64,000 nucleotides of DNA from Tausonia pullulans (Eukaryota; Basidiomycota; Tremellomycetes; Cystofilobasidiales; Mrakiaceae). The notes beneath the pieces are model-generated. The model saw only the letters and a program-made list of their open reading frames with translations, was not told where the DNA came from and made no database searches. The stretch lies in the NCBI GenBank assembly GCA_951802195.1, contig OX637626.1, forward strand, positions 372,001-436,000, in the 5' to 3' direction. The translations under genes were made by a program, and so were the position numbers. How positions within the stretch are numbered: the first letter of the stretch is position 1; the number at the start of each line of letters is the position of its first letter. Of this stretch, positions 22,570-36,387 are shown piece by piece.

Positions 22570-23149
22570 GGCATCCGTCTCAAGCAAGACTGGAGCAGAC
22601 GGAGGTGAGTGTCTGGGAAGCGTGACGGAAGGGGAGGATGTGGGATCGTGAGACGCGAAGTGGCGGTGGATGTTGAGCGCGTGGTTTCACGCTGCAAGCG
22701 TCCTAGAAGGGTGCGGATGGCCGTCGTCATGACGAGTGCAAACGTGTAATCCCGGTCAACACAGAAGCGTATGCATAATTATTGCAAGCCCAAAAGGTCT
22801 CCCCGTCCATGAATTCAGGTAGATATGGGTTTCATTTACTTCCGCAAGAAAATTCTCATTGTGCGGGCACATGTGACGTCAGATGGCAACAGTTCCTGAT
22901 GTGCATCAAGGGCGTTCTACTCCTTATTTAAAACTCCACCCAAGTACTAAGATTGCCCTATGTACTTACCACACTCCATCGACTGCTCCCCAGAGCTCAG
23001 ATGCCGGCCCGTTGTCAAGAGATCTGCCCGCGGGTGCTCGGGCGCCTGGTGGCCGTTCTCCTCCCAACGCCCTCGACCGCCGCCTGACCACCCTCACCTC
23101 CTCTCCTACCCCTCCACCCTCCGCCCCATCCTCGCCCGTCCTCGCCGTC
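22570..23149. promoter_or_regulatory. shared divergent promoter, TAF4 / SEC4
   Basis: 580 bp separate the two start codons, so both promoters lie here. A TATTTAAA element at 22925-22932 is about 220 bp upstream of the SEC4 ATG and could act as its TATA box. The SEC4 leader is rich in C and T. Nothing else was recognised. Confidence 0.4.
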
Positions 23150-24866
<1,717 letters not shown>

Positions 24867-25809
24867 ACCAGCAGCAGGCTCGCTCGCTTGGTCTCCCGTC
24901 TCCTCGTTCGCTCCCTTATTGCTGCGGTCTCGAAAGGACTGCCGAAGTCCAGCGCGTCGTCGCCGGCTTCCCCCGACATCCATTCGACCGACATCTCCCT
25001 CATCATCCGAATCTTTTTCGCAACTCTTTCCCCCCTCTCTTCCTTTCATATAGTGGCAACCCCTTTCCCAGCTACCGCCAGCTTTGTTACGTCTCTTTCT
25101 CCTCAGCTTCCGAGTGTGTCCTCCTCTCAGCTTCCACCCCCACTCTCGCGCGCTCTTCCAGCGATCGATTCGACCACCTTTCCTCGTATCATCTCTCTCT
25201 GCTTGGCTTTTTTTTTCTTTTTCCGTGCTCTAGGCATGCTATCTCAAAGTATAATGCAAAGGAAAGGGAAAGAGAAAGGGAATCGAGAGAGCTCGGTCTA
25301 CTTCATGCCGACGGCATACATGGCTCATCAGGCAAAGTCTGCGATGCGAGGCGAACTCTCGTTCCATTTCGCCCCGTCTCTGGGCTATCATCTATGCCCG
25401 CATGTCGCCGCGATATATCTCCCACGTTCAAGGTCCGAGCGACAGGCGAAAGCGAGCGAGAGGCTGCAAGATGGCAAGAGCTCGTGCAAAGCCGGACGGA
25501 TGTTGCTCGCTCAATTTTCCGCCATGACAAAATCGTCGCGCTTTCAAACCGCTAGCCGCGATCTCTCTTGCTCAAACCTAAGTAAGGAAAGACACATCCG
25601 TATTGTGTAGAAGGATGGTTCACTATCAATCAAGTCAGAAAAAAAAACACGGACAGAAAGGGGGGAGGGAAGAGGGGAGAGATCATAAGATCAGAGAGAA
25701 AGGGAACGGAAGAGTCGCCCAGTGGACGGTCGGGGGAGGGAAAGGGGGGTCGTGGTTGTCGACGAGGAAGCTTTAACAATTAGAAGAGGCTAGAGGCACG
25801 AGAGTGCAT
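24867..25809. other. convergent intergenic region, no gene seen
   Basis: 943 bp lie between the 3' ends of the Rab gene and the cellobiohydrolase gene. A T-rich tract sits at about 25208-25222 and an A8 run near 25639. Overlapping plus-strand frames (24857-25610) are Ser/Pro-rich and match nothing recognised. Both transcripts probably end here. Confidence 0.5.
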
Positions 25810-28139
25810 CTAGTTGGGAATGCACTGCGAGTACCACTCGTTGTTGACCTTGCAGGTAGATCCAGAGGCGCAAACCTGAGAAAATGAGAGACGAGATAGA
25901 AGGTGAGTTCAGGGAAGCAAGCAGATGAAAGAGATTGGACCCAGAGGATGATCTACCTTGGGCCCGGTCCAGTTGTTTCCACCACACTGTCCGTAGATCG
26001 GGGCAACCTGAAATGAATGACAAGGGTCAGGAAGAGACGTGGCAGAAGCTGATGGCTGCAGGTTAGAGATCACTGACGCTGCCGGTAGAGGAGGCGGAAG
26101 TGACGGGGGCAGCAGAAGTAACTGAAGCAGAAGTAGCGGAAGCCGGCTTGCTGGTGGACGCGGGAGCGGTGCTAACGGGCTTCACAGTCGAGGAAGTCGC
26201 GGGAACGGGAGCGGAGGAGGAGCTTCCAGGGGCGGGACCGGTGGTGGACGTGTAGGTAGAGCCAATTTCACCGAACTATACACAGAGGCAAGAAGGAGGA
26301 AGGGGTGAAAAGAAGATGAGCAAGCAGCTTGGCATGGCAAATTGAAGCAGCAGCCGAAGTCACACCAGTGGTAGAGCAAGGCAGCAGCACGAGTGCACGC
26401 GTTATACCCTTTAGGTGAGCGAGAGGGTACAAAGGGGAGGCTCACTTTGATGTTTCCGTAGGTAACTGACGCTGAAGGGTACTGCTGCTCGACCTGGGAA
26501 GGAATACCGCCGGTGGTCGGGCAGGTACCGCGGGCGATTCCGGGCTGAGCGGGGTTGCCGCCGACGGGGTACTGAGAGTCGAGCCAGAGCATGTTGGCGG
26601 CGTGGTCGTCCCAGAGTGACATGACGAGGACGTGGCCGCGCTGGAAGCTGGCATCCATGGTCGAGAAGCCACCATGAGCGGTGAAGGCGTCCTCAGTCTC
26701 CGCGAAGGCGGACTTGGACTCCGTGCAGAACTTGGGGCTGATCGAGTCGGTGGTAGTGATTCCCGGGACGCTGGTCTTGGAGTTGGAGATGACCTTGCCG
26801 TTCTGAACATAAAGGCGGCGGATCTCCGAAAGGGCGCCAGTGTCGGTGCCGTCAGCAGTGATGAACTGGGTGACGACGGTGATCCTCTGGGTCGTATCAA
26901 CGGTCTTGCCCGGTCCGTAGAAGCTCTGGTTGCCGAGACGGAACGAGTTGTAATCGCAACCGGGCTGGTCGCAGATCTTGTCGCAGTCGACACCGACAGT
27001 GCAGGCCTGGAGGCCGGTGGCGGAGCATGAGTGAGGGGTGAAAGCGGTCGAGATCGAGTTGGCCTCCCAGATGTCCATCTCGTTGCAGCATGATCCAGTG
27101 TTTCCGGTGCCGGAGTTGGGGTCGGTGGACGAAGGCGTCCAGTTGATGATGTTGGCCTGAATCACAGGAGGGCGCGTGTCAGCGAAAGTGAAAGGCATTA
27201 CAGAGCGTGTCGGATCAACGCACCTTGCCGTTGATGAACTTGATGTCTTTGGCGCACTGGGCATCACAGTATCCGGTTCCATACTTGGCTCCAGCAGTGT
27301 TGCGGCCGCCAGACTTGGAGACACCTCCATCGGCGTCCATCTCGACGAAGTAGAGCGCTCCATTGAGTCCACAGGGGAGCTTGGAGACTGGTCAAGCCAA
27401 GTTTTAGTCGATAGGACCGGGGGCTGCCTCGCTCTGACTCCCCTGAGAGCGCTTACCATCAACGTCGAAAGTAAACTCCCTGTTCTTGAGCTTGAACATC
27501 TGGTACTTGGAGTCCGACGAGTCGAGCAGATAGAGACGGGAGCCGACGTTCTTCTGGTACGCATAGGTTACGAAGCCGAGGGTGAGGTCGGTGCCGGTCG
27601 AGGTCACTCCATATGTGCCTTTGTAGTCGGCACCGTCGACGGCGCAGTTCGTGGCGCACCTGGAAAGTTGGAAATCGTGTTCAGGACCCTATGTATAATA
27701 TGACATGGGAGAGAGAATGTGGAAGAGAGGTGAAAGCAGCGCGTCGAGCAGTGCAGAAACGCGAGATGGGCGGGCATGTCGTACATCTCGACAATTTAAG
27801 ATTGAGTAGAACGTACGCTTCAGGGCTGGGGCAAAGAGCCGTGTTCCATGTATTTCCCGTATAGCAGTTGGTGGAGCCGCCCACATTGTGGGTCCACCTA
27901 TAGAATAGGCAGAGAGCAAAGTCAGTCCTCCAGAACTGCGCAAAGGCAAGACGAGAACTCCGGACGAACCTCCAGTTGGCGTCTACGGTAACGGTACCCT
28001 TTTGTGAAGAGCAACCGCCTGCCTTGGTGCATGAGCCCCAGCTGAGGTTTGGGTGGGTCTCTCCCTGGTTGGTGCCGACTTGCTGGGCGCGGGCGACCGA
28101 GGCGAGGGCAAGAGAAGCGAGAGCGAAGGAGGAAAACAT
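25810..28139 (-). CDS. GH7 cellobiohydrolase I with C-terminal CBM1
   Basis: Eight exons (28139-27970, 27897-27817, 27659-27457, 27387-27224, 27156-26446, 26275-26078, 26007-25957, 25875-25810) give 547 residues. An 18-residue signal peptide ([18 protein letters not shown]) precedes [12 protein letters not shown]. The GH7 active site reads [11 protein letters not shown], with E232 the nucleophile, D234 and the acid/base E237. After removing the signal these become 214, 216 and 219, next to the E212/D214/E217 of Trichoderma Cel7A. Many Cys residues match the family's disulphides. A Ser/Thr/Pro/Ala linker (about 451-509) leads to a CBM1 ([18 protein letters not shown]... ending YSQCIPN) split over the last two exons. 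The secreted enzyme releases cellobiose from chain ends of crystalline cellulose. Overall length and domain order favour a cellobiohydrolase over an endoglucanase. Confidence 0.96.
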
Positions 28140-28208
28140 CTTGGAGATGGCACGGGGGAGTTGTGGTTGAGTGAATTGTTTGAATGATGATGCCAGAGCC
28201 CGCAAAGA

Positions 28209-28218
28209 CTTATATATG
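28209..28218 (-). promoter_or_regulatory. TATA box of the cellobiohydrolase gene
   Basis: The minus strand reads CATATATAAG here, about 70-80 nt before the start codon at 28139. A strong TATA box is common for highly inducible secreted-enzyme genes. No carbon-control site was searched for systematically. Confidence 0.6.
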
Positions 28219-28704
28219 ATACCTTTTTTTTCGGAAAAAACCCGGCGCCCTAAAACGAAGACATAAAGATCTCATGATCTAGCAGCGATGGAAGTGAACC
28301 TGCAAGCCCCGAAACAAAAGGAATCTGCTTGAGGGGGAGGTTTGAGAAACTCCGACCAGCGGGACTAGTGCGAGCGTGCAGTTAGCGGCAACCTTCAACC
28401 GAGGATCAGACTCTCACTGGACTGTTCCTGATTGCTCGCCACAGTCACGTAAAGCGAGCGAGCCTCCTCAGGATAGGGCTGAAGATCAGAAAGGAAGCTG
28501 CATAGACGAAGGCCGAAGAAGTGGGTGGCATAGATGAGATGGCATGGCAGGAGAGCTGGATCAGAGCCAAGTGGTCAACGTCTGTCTGGCTTGTGCGTCG
28601 CACGTCGGCCGATGTAGACTTCAGACGACGGGGCTTGCCCGAACGAAGGGAAAAGGATTGCGTATCCAGGGAGGAGGACTAGCGGGAGGGGCGGGGTGGG
28701 GAGA

Positions 28705-28717
28705 GGGGGGGGGGGGG
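28705..28717 (+). repeat. poly(G) tract, 13 bases
   Basis: A run of 13 G within a wider G-rich stretch (about 28670-28745) about 0.57 kb upstream of the cellobiohydrolase start codon. Confidence 0.75.
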
Positions 28718-31339
28718 AAGGGGGAGGTGTCGGGGAAAGGGGGTGGCAGCTCGATAAGCCCAGGTCAGCCTCCGAGCCCAGGGCAGATCGACTATCCCTG
28801 GCTTTAACCTATGCTTGAGCCTTCGGCGATACTCAGAACCTTGCGAGGTCGGTCAGCTGGGCCTCGGCCAAGCCCGGTGTTCTTTCCTCATCTCCATCCT
28901 GTGAGTCACTCGTGATGAGACCAAGCATTAAGGCCCCACAGTTTTGCCGAGGTTCGCTGTTCTCTGCGCTCGAGATCTGTGCGGCAAAGTATGTAATTTG
29001 GCCGCGTCGTGGTGATCTTAGGAGGCCCCTCTGCCTTCACACAAACGCACACAGTTCAGCATGTCTATTCAAAGTTCATTCTCGAGAGTTTTCAGACATC
29101 TGTACGGCATGCTTCGGCAGCTTTAAGCTAGCAAAGATGGCCAGTCCAATAGGCCAGTCGCTTCGTTTGATGACGAAGCGGATGTCGTCTCACAGAGTGC
29201 ACGCGCGTGGTGCGCCGAAGATCGAGTCCAAGTCAGCCTGCCATGTCAGCCTTACCTCGAACACCATGCCCGCCTCTTCTATCGTCCTCGGAGGCTTCGA
29301 CACTGATATCAGTTCCGTTTATCCCAAAGAAGTTTTCCATTTGGAAACCCAGAGGCATACTGGCACTGGGCGAGGTATGCCGTTAACAAGCGATCTGAGA
29401 TGGGAGATTCGGGCGATGCCGCTTCAATCTTCATCCATTCCGCAGAGTGAAAAAAGCTCCCAACAAATGACAAAAAGAACCAAACCTTCTTATTCTGAGC
29501 TTGTCCGTGATACTACTAGACAAAAGGAGGCTGGACGGCTGAGTTAGTCCGAAAAGTGGAGCAGCTTGTTCATTATCTTGGCCCCGGTGAGAATTAAGGA
29601 GGAATCTTCTTGAGCTCTCAAGATTATACGTGCATAAATCATAAATCTATGAACCTTGTTCCAAGCTGCACATCCGGGAGGTGTTCTCGATTTACCAAGG
29701 CGAGACGCCCTTAACAAGCATGCTTCTCGCCGCGCCGGACTGACTGGACAAGCTTGTCGAAACGGCCGCTCGTGCGAGAGAACGCACAACTGTTCCATCC
29801 CCGAAAGGGTAAAGGTGTCATCGTACATGTACCTGTAGGAAGCCCGGAGGGGCTGTTAGTGCGCCATGACCTTCGCAAGGAAGTTCGAGAAATTCCTTGC
29901 GATCTCCTTGCTACAGAGAGAGGCCCCGAGGCCTTCTATCGTACCCGGCGTCTGGCCACGGACACGCAGCGACTAGGAAGTCGCTTACTTGTAAACACGG
30001 TAGCAGTAATATATTGAATCGTCTGTGCATTAGGACATCTGGGAGGAGCGAGGTAAACGACAGAGTAGCACTAACTAGCCATCTGGACTGAGGGGATCGT
30101 CAAGCGTGGCCCCAATCATATTACCCCAGTAAGACCAAAATAAATTCTGATATGTGCCAGTTCAAGGCAATATGTAAGCGGAGAACCATCCAACGGAAGA
30201 TGGGCGGCTGCGTTACATGCTCCTCGGACGAGCTTGGGTCCAGACCTCTCTCGAACCAATGGAGCGCGCTTCTCCAGATGCGAGGCGCAACATGTCTAAG
30301 CCGCACCGGTGGAGGTGGGACGGGTGCAAGTATTACTGATGGATCCAGCTAGACGTGGACCATGGCAGGTGTAAAGGAGGAAACTGGCCTGGAACAAGGG
30401 CATAGCTGGAGCTGGCAGCGACGTGCGCCATCGGCTAGAACTCAGAGAGTTGTAGTGCAATTGCGGTTCAGGGGCAAGTGGAAGAATTATCAGCGCTACC
30501 AAAAAGACAGGGTCAGAGAGGCTGACGGCAAAGAATGGGTTGGAATAAGCCTGACGTGGAAGCTGACCACGTCGCTCGTCGCCTGGGGACTCCAAGCAGG
30601 GACACTCGTTGCAGGGCTTGGCGGAAATATAAGATGGAGTTCTGTAGGAGCATTCCTCTGGGCCAAAGAAGGGGGAATATCGATGCGCTGGGAATTGATA
30701 ATCGATGAGCCCCATCAGTTCGTAGTGAATCGCTCGGACAGATAGAGAAAATCCCGAATACACACGCTCTGACTGGGATCCAGCAGACTGTGCCGTTGGG
30801 GCGCCCCTCCATCGTCAGGCGCCTCGATTCCACAGCCCTGGTCGTGCCCGGAGCTTGCGCCATGACATCGACGGGTGCATCGTGTGCGGGGTGCGGAGCA
30901 TTGAGGGAAATTGGCTAGAAAAGCTTGGTCAATTGGGACGTACATGAAGCCTGAGGAACTGGCAAGCGCGTTGAGTGTGACATGAAATTTGACTAGTGCG
31001 TTCGAGGACTGTGGTTTCCTCCACCCGAGCTCTGTGGGAAAGGCGCGCAGGAGAAGCCCAAGTCCAAGGGCTGTTCAAGCTTCGCGGTTCATAACGTGAC
31101 TGGGCGCCGCGGGAGCTTGGTATTTTTCCATAGTACATTGTGAGATAGAACAACGAAAGAGGATGGAACTTAGAGGATTCTGAGCTTGTCGAAGTATGAG
31201 GAAATTGAAGACGCTTACCCTGTTGAAGGAGGGACATAACGACCGCGAATGCTGTTACCGAAACCGAACGGCCCCCCCTCTCCTTCCCGAATGAGCTTAT
31301 GACGACTGCCTAGCCCCCGGCCAACAAGGTGTTGATGTT

Positions 31340-32005
31340 GCGCCCTCATCTCCCCCACGTCAAGCCTTGAATCTCTTGGTCTGCGTCGTTCGGTACACCT
31401 TCACTTCTTTGAGCTTCTCCACAAGCCTGTCTGGCTTGAACTCGAGCTCTTGGGACTGCGTCGTTTGCATTCAGCCGCTGTCACATATATCTTGAGAAGT
31501 CCATCTCCTTCCTCATTTTGAACTTTTCAGACGAAAATTCATACGCGTCCGACGTTCACTTCGAGCCTCGATGAGGTCTTTGAGTTCATACACAAGCCAT
31601 TGCTTGTCGAATGCAGAGATCTGAGCTGCAATGGTCGGTCGCCCGTCGCTTGGGAGGCGAGCTCTGATCGGTAATGCTTCACCGTCTTCCGATGGGTCTC
31701 AGCCTTAGTGTGGTACTCGTTCGAACTGAATGCGCAAAGAATCGCAGCTGGTAGTCCTGTTTCCGAGAATTGTTGAGACGGACGGCCATCCCGTCAAAGC
31801 AAGCAAGCGGATCCGGAGCCCCCGAGACGTCAGACTCCGGACGTATGGGCGCCTTCATTGGCGCCCGTTGGAAGGTGTCGCTGCGATGGTCGTTGTGCCC
31901 GTCCACAACGAGGACGTTGATGGGCCGTGAGGACCCGACCAGGCTACGGCACCTTCTGTATTTCACTGGAGTTCGGAGGAGGGCAGGGAAGTCGCGTAGG
32001 GCCAT
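31340..32005 (-). pseudogene. coding-like remnant, family unknown
   Basis: On the minus strand, stretches with strong protein character follow each other in the same direction but in different frames, for example DKQWLVYELKDLIEARSERR and DRLVEKLKEVKVYRTTQTKR, with a further open stretch before them. None matches a family I know, and there is no start codon, intron pattern or stop that makes a gene. It looks like an old, several-times-broken coding sequence. Whether it came from a host gene or a mobile element cannot be told from the sequence alone. Confidence 0.35.
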
Positions 32006-32084
32006 TCGAAGGGGGTCAACAGTGCTGGGGACGCGTCACATGGCTGAAGCATACAGAAAGCGGCACTCCTTGCCCGTCGACCAC

Positions 32085-32111
32085 GGGGGGGGGAGGGGGG
32101 GGGGGGGGGGG
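32085..32111 (+). repeat. poly(G) tract, interrupted
   Basis: Nine G, one A, then 17 G in the gene-poor island. Like the other runs it lies on the plus strand and outside coding exons. Confidence 0.75.
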
Positions 32112-33110
32112 CACATAGGTGTTGCTGGAGAAAGAAACCGGCGTAGTGGCCCCATTGAAGGCTCCGTGCGTCAACGTTGGATTTCTGAAGACGACGAAGA
32201 CAAGGCCCGAAAGTCAGGCAAGTCAGACATGGGCGGGCGCATGGCCGTGTCGCTCACATGGCGACACCACTCACAAGAGGACTTGCACCAAGCGTACCGA
32301 GGCGGCCTGAATTGACACACTCTCTGGGTAAAATAACATCCCAGTTCATCCGAAACAAGATGACTCCAATTCCGAGCTATTGCCGAGACATGGACGGATG
32401 CTGGTGGCTAGGAGGACTAAGTTCAAAAGCTATGCGTGCTGCGCGGCCGGGCGAGGCCCCAAGACTGGATGACCGAATGCTACTGCTGATACTGACCGAA
32501 CGCAAATCTAGTCCGGCTTCGTTAGCTGTTATCCAGCGGCAGGGGCGAGGCGATGGAGGATCCGGAGGTCGAGTGGTGTTCATGATCACGGAGACTTACA
32601 GCAAGCAGAGGGGTCCGAGTGCTCATTGGGGCTGAAGAGCTGTCTGTCAACCGATTCCCGAGTCAATGTAGAGAGACGTTCGACGATTATAAAGAGGGAA
32701 GGAAGGAAGAGAGATGGTGGCTGGTGGTGTCTGAGAGAAACGACAGGGAATAAGCAAGCAGGGCGGATCCAGGACTCAGAAAAAAGCAAACCATGCTCCA
32801 ATGCGACTATGCATGAGCCAGTTGTGCGCAGCTCGCTCAGCCATAGGGAGTTGTATTTTTCTTGACATTCGGCTATTAAGCAATCTACAGCAGATGATGG
32901 TCTTCCAAGCAGGGACCAGTGCAGATGGCATGATTTCGAGAGTAAAATAACATCAAAATTCCAGTTCATCAAATCGGATCATATCATGGCCCGAGGGAAA
33001 CACATTCAAGGGAGGGTCGTGTCAATTCATCAAAGGGAGGAAGAAAGAGAGAAGATACAAAATCAAAGGTGTCTGCGAAAAAGTGATCTCAAGGTAAAAA
33101 GGGTAACCCT

Positions 33111-36100
33111 CTAGGGTTGGCGCGTCTGATTGTACTCGGCGGACTCGACGGGATGCTGTCTTCGGAGATGCTCTCTCTGGAAAAGAAATGAACGGCCAGA
33201 AAGAGCTGGGTCAAACAAGGGGTATACCTGATTCGATCGTCAGAGGATGGACCTACCAGAAGCTTCTTCTCGTCACTGCAGTTGACGGGGATCGGAAGGG
33301 CGAACTGCTCCTTCGGTTTCCGGTCACGGGCGTGCTTCTTCATATTAGCGGCCCTGTCAATAGAGAAGAATCCGAGTCCGATCAGCCAACGACCTTAATC
33401 AAAGACGGGTTCCGACGCACCAGCAAATATTGCAGATCTTGCCCGTTTTTTCATTCCGGAAGACCTCGGCTACAACGCTGTCCCAGTACTCGGTTCTGCG
33501 CGTCAAACGAGCCAGGTCAGCGAGCCGTGCATACGTATCACAGCGGACGAAAACAAAGCAAGAGAGAGACGGCTCACTTCCGCTGTGGGGGCCACGTCGC
33601 GACGATGCCCTTGATCACAGCAGGCACGGATTGAGTTGCTATTCCCGAGTCGCGGCGCTCAACTCGCGAAGTCGACTGGGCAACTTCTCGAGGCGGCTGG
33701 GCCAACTCGGCGGCCTCTGACATGCTGAAGACATCGTCTGGTCGAGACCGCTTCTTCGGCGGTCCGGTGGGCTGCTTCATCTCAATTTCCTCCGCGCCTT
33801 CTGCCGGCCTCTTGGGTACGCCGTCATCTGTCCGGAGACGCTCGGGTGTCGACTCCGGTGAGAAGGGGGTCGGCTTCATGTAATCTTGAGAGGCCGACTG
33901 CGATGTTGGTCCTGTGCTGCTGCTCTGTTTTGTTCATCGCGCGTTAGCCGTGCCCTTCATGCCTGTGCTTGAGGGTACGGGGGACCTGCGAGCATGAACA
34001 CGCACGAGACGACTCCTCAGTTCCCGAACCTCGTTTTCGAGCTCCTTGACAACCTGCTCGTGCTGAATTTGCGACTTCTAGACAGAGAAGGAAGGAAGGG
34101 AAGGGATGTTTAGCCTATAGAGCTCTTTCTTTGAGACTGGAGCCTGCTGGAGCCGGGGCCTACCTTGAGCACTTCCTTAAATTTACGGAGTTCCGACTTG
34201 AGCTCCTGCCTCTCCAGCTGCATCTTCTCCGCCTTGGCGCTGAACGTCTTCTCCTTTGCTGCCCACGTCTCGAGCATCTCGTTCTGCTTCGCGCACGTCT
34301 CTTCCAACGTAGCGATCTGAATTCGCGCCTGGTCCAGCTCCCCGCGGTTCGCCCCCTCGGCATTGAGGAGCCTGGCAATCCTCTGCTCAGCGGTGACCAG
34401 CTCATCCCGCAGCCTGCCAGCGTCCGTCGTCACTGCGATGAGACGGCCGAGATCCTCATTCTTGGCATGGAAGTCGGTCGAGAGCGTCTTGACTTCGGCC
34501 GTGAGAGCCTCATTCTGGATGACGAGCCCGGCACGCGCATCTTCCAAAGATTTGAGCTGGGCGAGCTGGGCGGAGATCTTGCCCGAGGAATCCTTCTTCA
34601 ACTCTGCGAGCTCGGCCATGAGAGCCTCCCTCTGAACGACAAGCTCTTGAGATGCGTTCTTCTGCTCGTTGGATGGAGTCTTGAGCGCTGCAAGTTCGAG
34701 GCGAAGGACGTTTAGTTCCGCAGTTGCTTGGTCAACAAGAGCGAGGGCGTCCTTTTTAGCTGTCGAGAGCTTTTCTTGCCTCGCCATGAGACCATTAACG
34801 TTTACGACGGACTCCTCGAGAGCCTTCTTGTGTTTCAAAACCCTCGCCCTCTGAGTCTGGAGTTTAGCCTCGAGCATGCTCTGACGCTCCTCCAACTCGC
34901 GCTTTTGGGCCACAAAGTTCGCCATGAGGGTCTTGCGGGCCTGGATATCCTCCTCGAGCCGGGCCTCAGTACGCTTGAGGGCCTCAATCTGCCGATCCTT
35001 CATATGCCTCATTTCGGCGTGAGCAGCCATTGTCTCCTCGCGAGCCTGGAGCATGTTCGCCTTGGCCGCGAGCGTGCCTTGAGTCGCGATGAGCTCGCGA
35101 CGTGTCTCAGCGTGAGCCTCCTCGATGAGAGCTTTCTCCCGCCGGAGTTCAACAGTCGCGACTGCGACGGCAGCCACGATAGACGCGGAATTGTCCCCGT
35201 GCTGCTCGTTTTGAGTCTGAGCGGTCTTGAGGTCGCTGACCAGACAGTCGACCTCCTTCCTCGCTGCCTCAAGCTCAGCCGCTTGCGTACGCTTGACCGC
35301 CTGGAGCTCCTCGTGGCGGATCTTGTGCTGGCGGATGATGTCCTGGAGGGCGATAGTCAAGCCCACCGTGTTGGCCTTGACCTTGCGAATGTCATCATCC
35401 GCAGCCTGGAGGCGGACGTGCGAGCCATCGAGAGCCTCGAGCGTTTTGCGCTGCTGCTCTCGGATGATGGAAAGCTCGTTGTCCCGATTGTTGAGGGTGC
35501 GGAGAAGCAGAGTCTCTCTCTGGCGGGACTGCTCGACCTGAGACCGAAGGTCGGGGATTTGGGCGGCGGCGTCGACAGCGGCGTGGTACTGAGCTTGCAG
35601 GACTGTATGACGACGGCAAGTAAAAAAGCAGTACGTTTGTACGCGTTGTCAGCAGGTGAGGCAAAAGAGCGAGAGATGTACATATATTCGTTGCCACTCG
35701 ACGCGTGTTCGCAAGCGCGCGTCGGAAGCCAGCCAACCCACCTCGCATATGCGCCACGAGATCCTGGTGGGATCCATCACCTTGGTACAATATCCTGTGA
35801 AGTCAAGGGGTCAGTCAGGTAAATATTCCGAGAGCACTGATGGATTATGGGGGACGTTGTCTCACGTTGGGCCGCTCTCCACGTTGTTTGGTGTTGAAGC
35901 GTGCGCCTGTTCGTTCTCCCGCGCGGCGCCGACCTGGAAGAGCCTCCGGCAAGAGTCAGAGACATCCAATCGAGGAGACCATAGGGCAGCAGAGGTCGAG
36001 ACCTACCGAAGAAGTGAGGGCTTGGGGGTCGCTTGAATGAGCGGCGGAGGGTGGTGGAGGGTGGGCCTGTCGGAGGGGGGCGGGGTTGCTGTTGCCTTGA

Positions 36101-36387
36101 GGAGACGCCGTCTGTCGCTTCGGCTTAGACTGGTCCAACATCGAGGTGAGGGGCAAATGCTGGGAGGTCTCGGCCGGGTGGCTAGCGCCTGGAGAAGTGC
36201 CTAGTCGTGGTGATTGAGGGAGAGCTGTTGAGCCTGGCTGGGCGTTGCCCCCCGTGGTGATGTTGGCAGAACTAGGTTGCTGCTTTCCGACGCTGGCGGG
36301 TCGCGTAAGACCGGGGCCAGACGAGACGTGTTGGATGAATGATGAGCCGGGAGCGGTGGGGGGACTGAAGAGTCTCTGCTGGGACAT
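33111..36387 (-). CDS. coiled-coil protein with C-terminal Cys/His module
   Basis: Nine exons (36387-36007, 35933-35866, 35794-35742, 35602-34164, 34077-34006, 33924-33578, 33495-33421, 33353-33257, 33176-33111) give 865 residues. Residues 1-130 are disordered, Pro/Ser/Gln-rich. About residues 170-670 are almost unbroken heptad-type coiled coil rich in Leu, Ala, Glu, Lys and Gln. Then come a Ser/Pro-rich stretch with a basic nuclear-signal-like KKRSRPDD, and a conserved-looking end: EYWDSVVAEVFRNEKTGKIC, NICW, a long basic loop, one more Cys, and EHLRRQHP. The C-x2-C ... H-x4-H spacing suggests a degenerate zinc finger. I do not recognise the family; it could be a spindle-pole, kinetochore or chromatin scaffold protein. 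All eight junctions agree in phase. Confidence 0.75.

Larger units (their letters stand above)
28219..33110. other. gene-poor island upstream of the cellulase gene
   Basis: Nearly 4.9 kb without a gene I can support. Base composition is visibly less GC-rich than in the flanking genes and open frames are mostly short. It holds the cellulase promoter, poly(G) runs at 28705-28717 and 32095-32111, a 211-codon plus-strand frame (28912-29547) with no recognisable domain, and a coding-like remnant at 31340-32005 listed separately. The right end is the 3' flank of the coiled-coil gene. No terminal repeats or transposase motifs were recognised. Confidence 0.5.

Noticed and set aside
28912-29547. A 211-codon plus-strand frame in the gene-poor island
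   Set aside because: No recognisable domain, no clear leader or splice pattern, and a composition close to chance. Kept only as a note.
28140-33110. Search for a transposon or virus-like element in the gene-poor island
   Set aside because: No terminal repeats, target-site duplications, transposase, integrase or reverse-transcriptase motifs were recognised by eye. A repeat-library search would be decisive.
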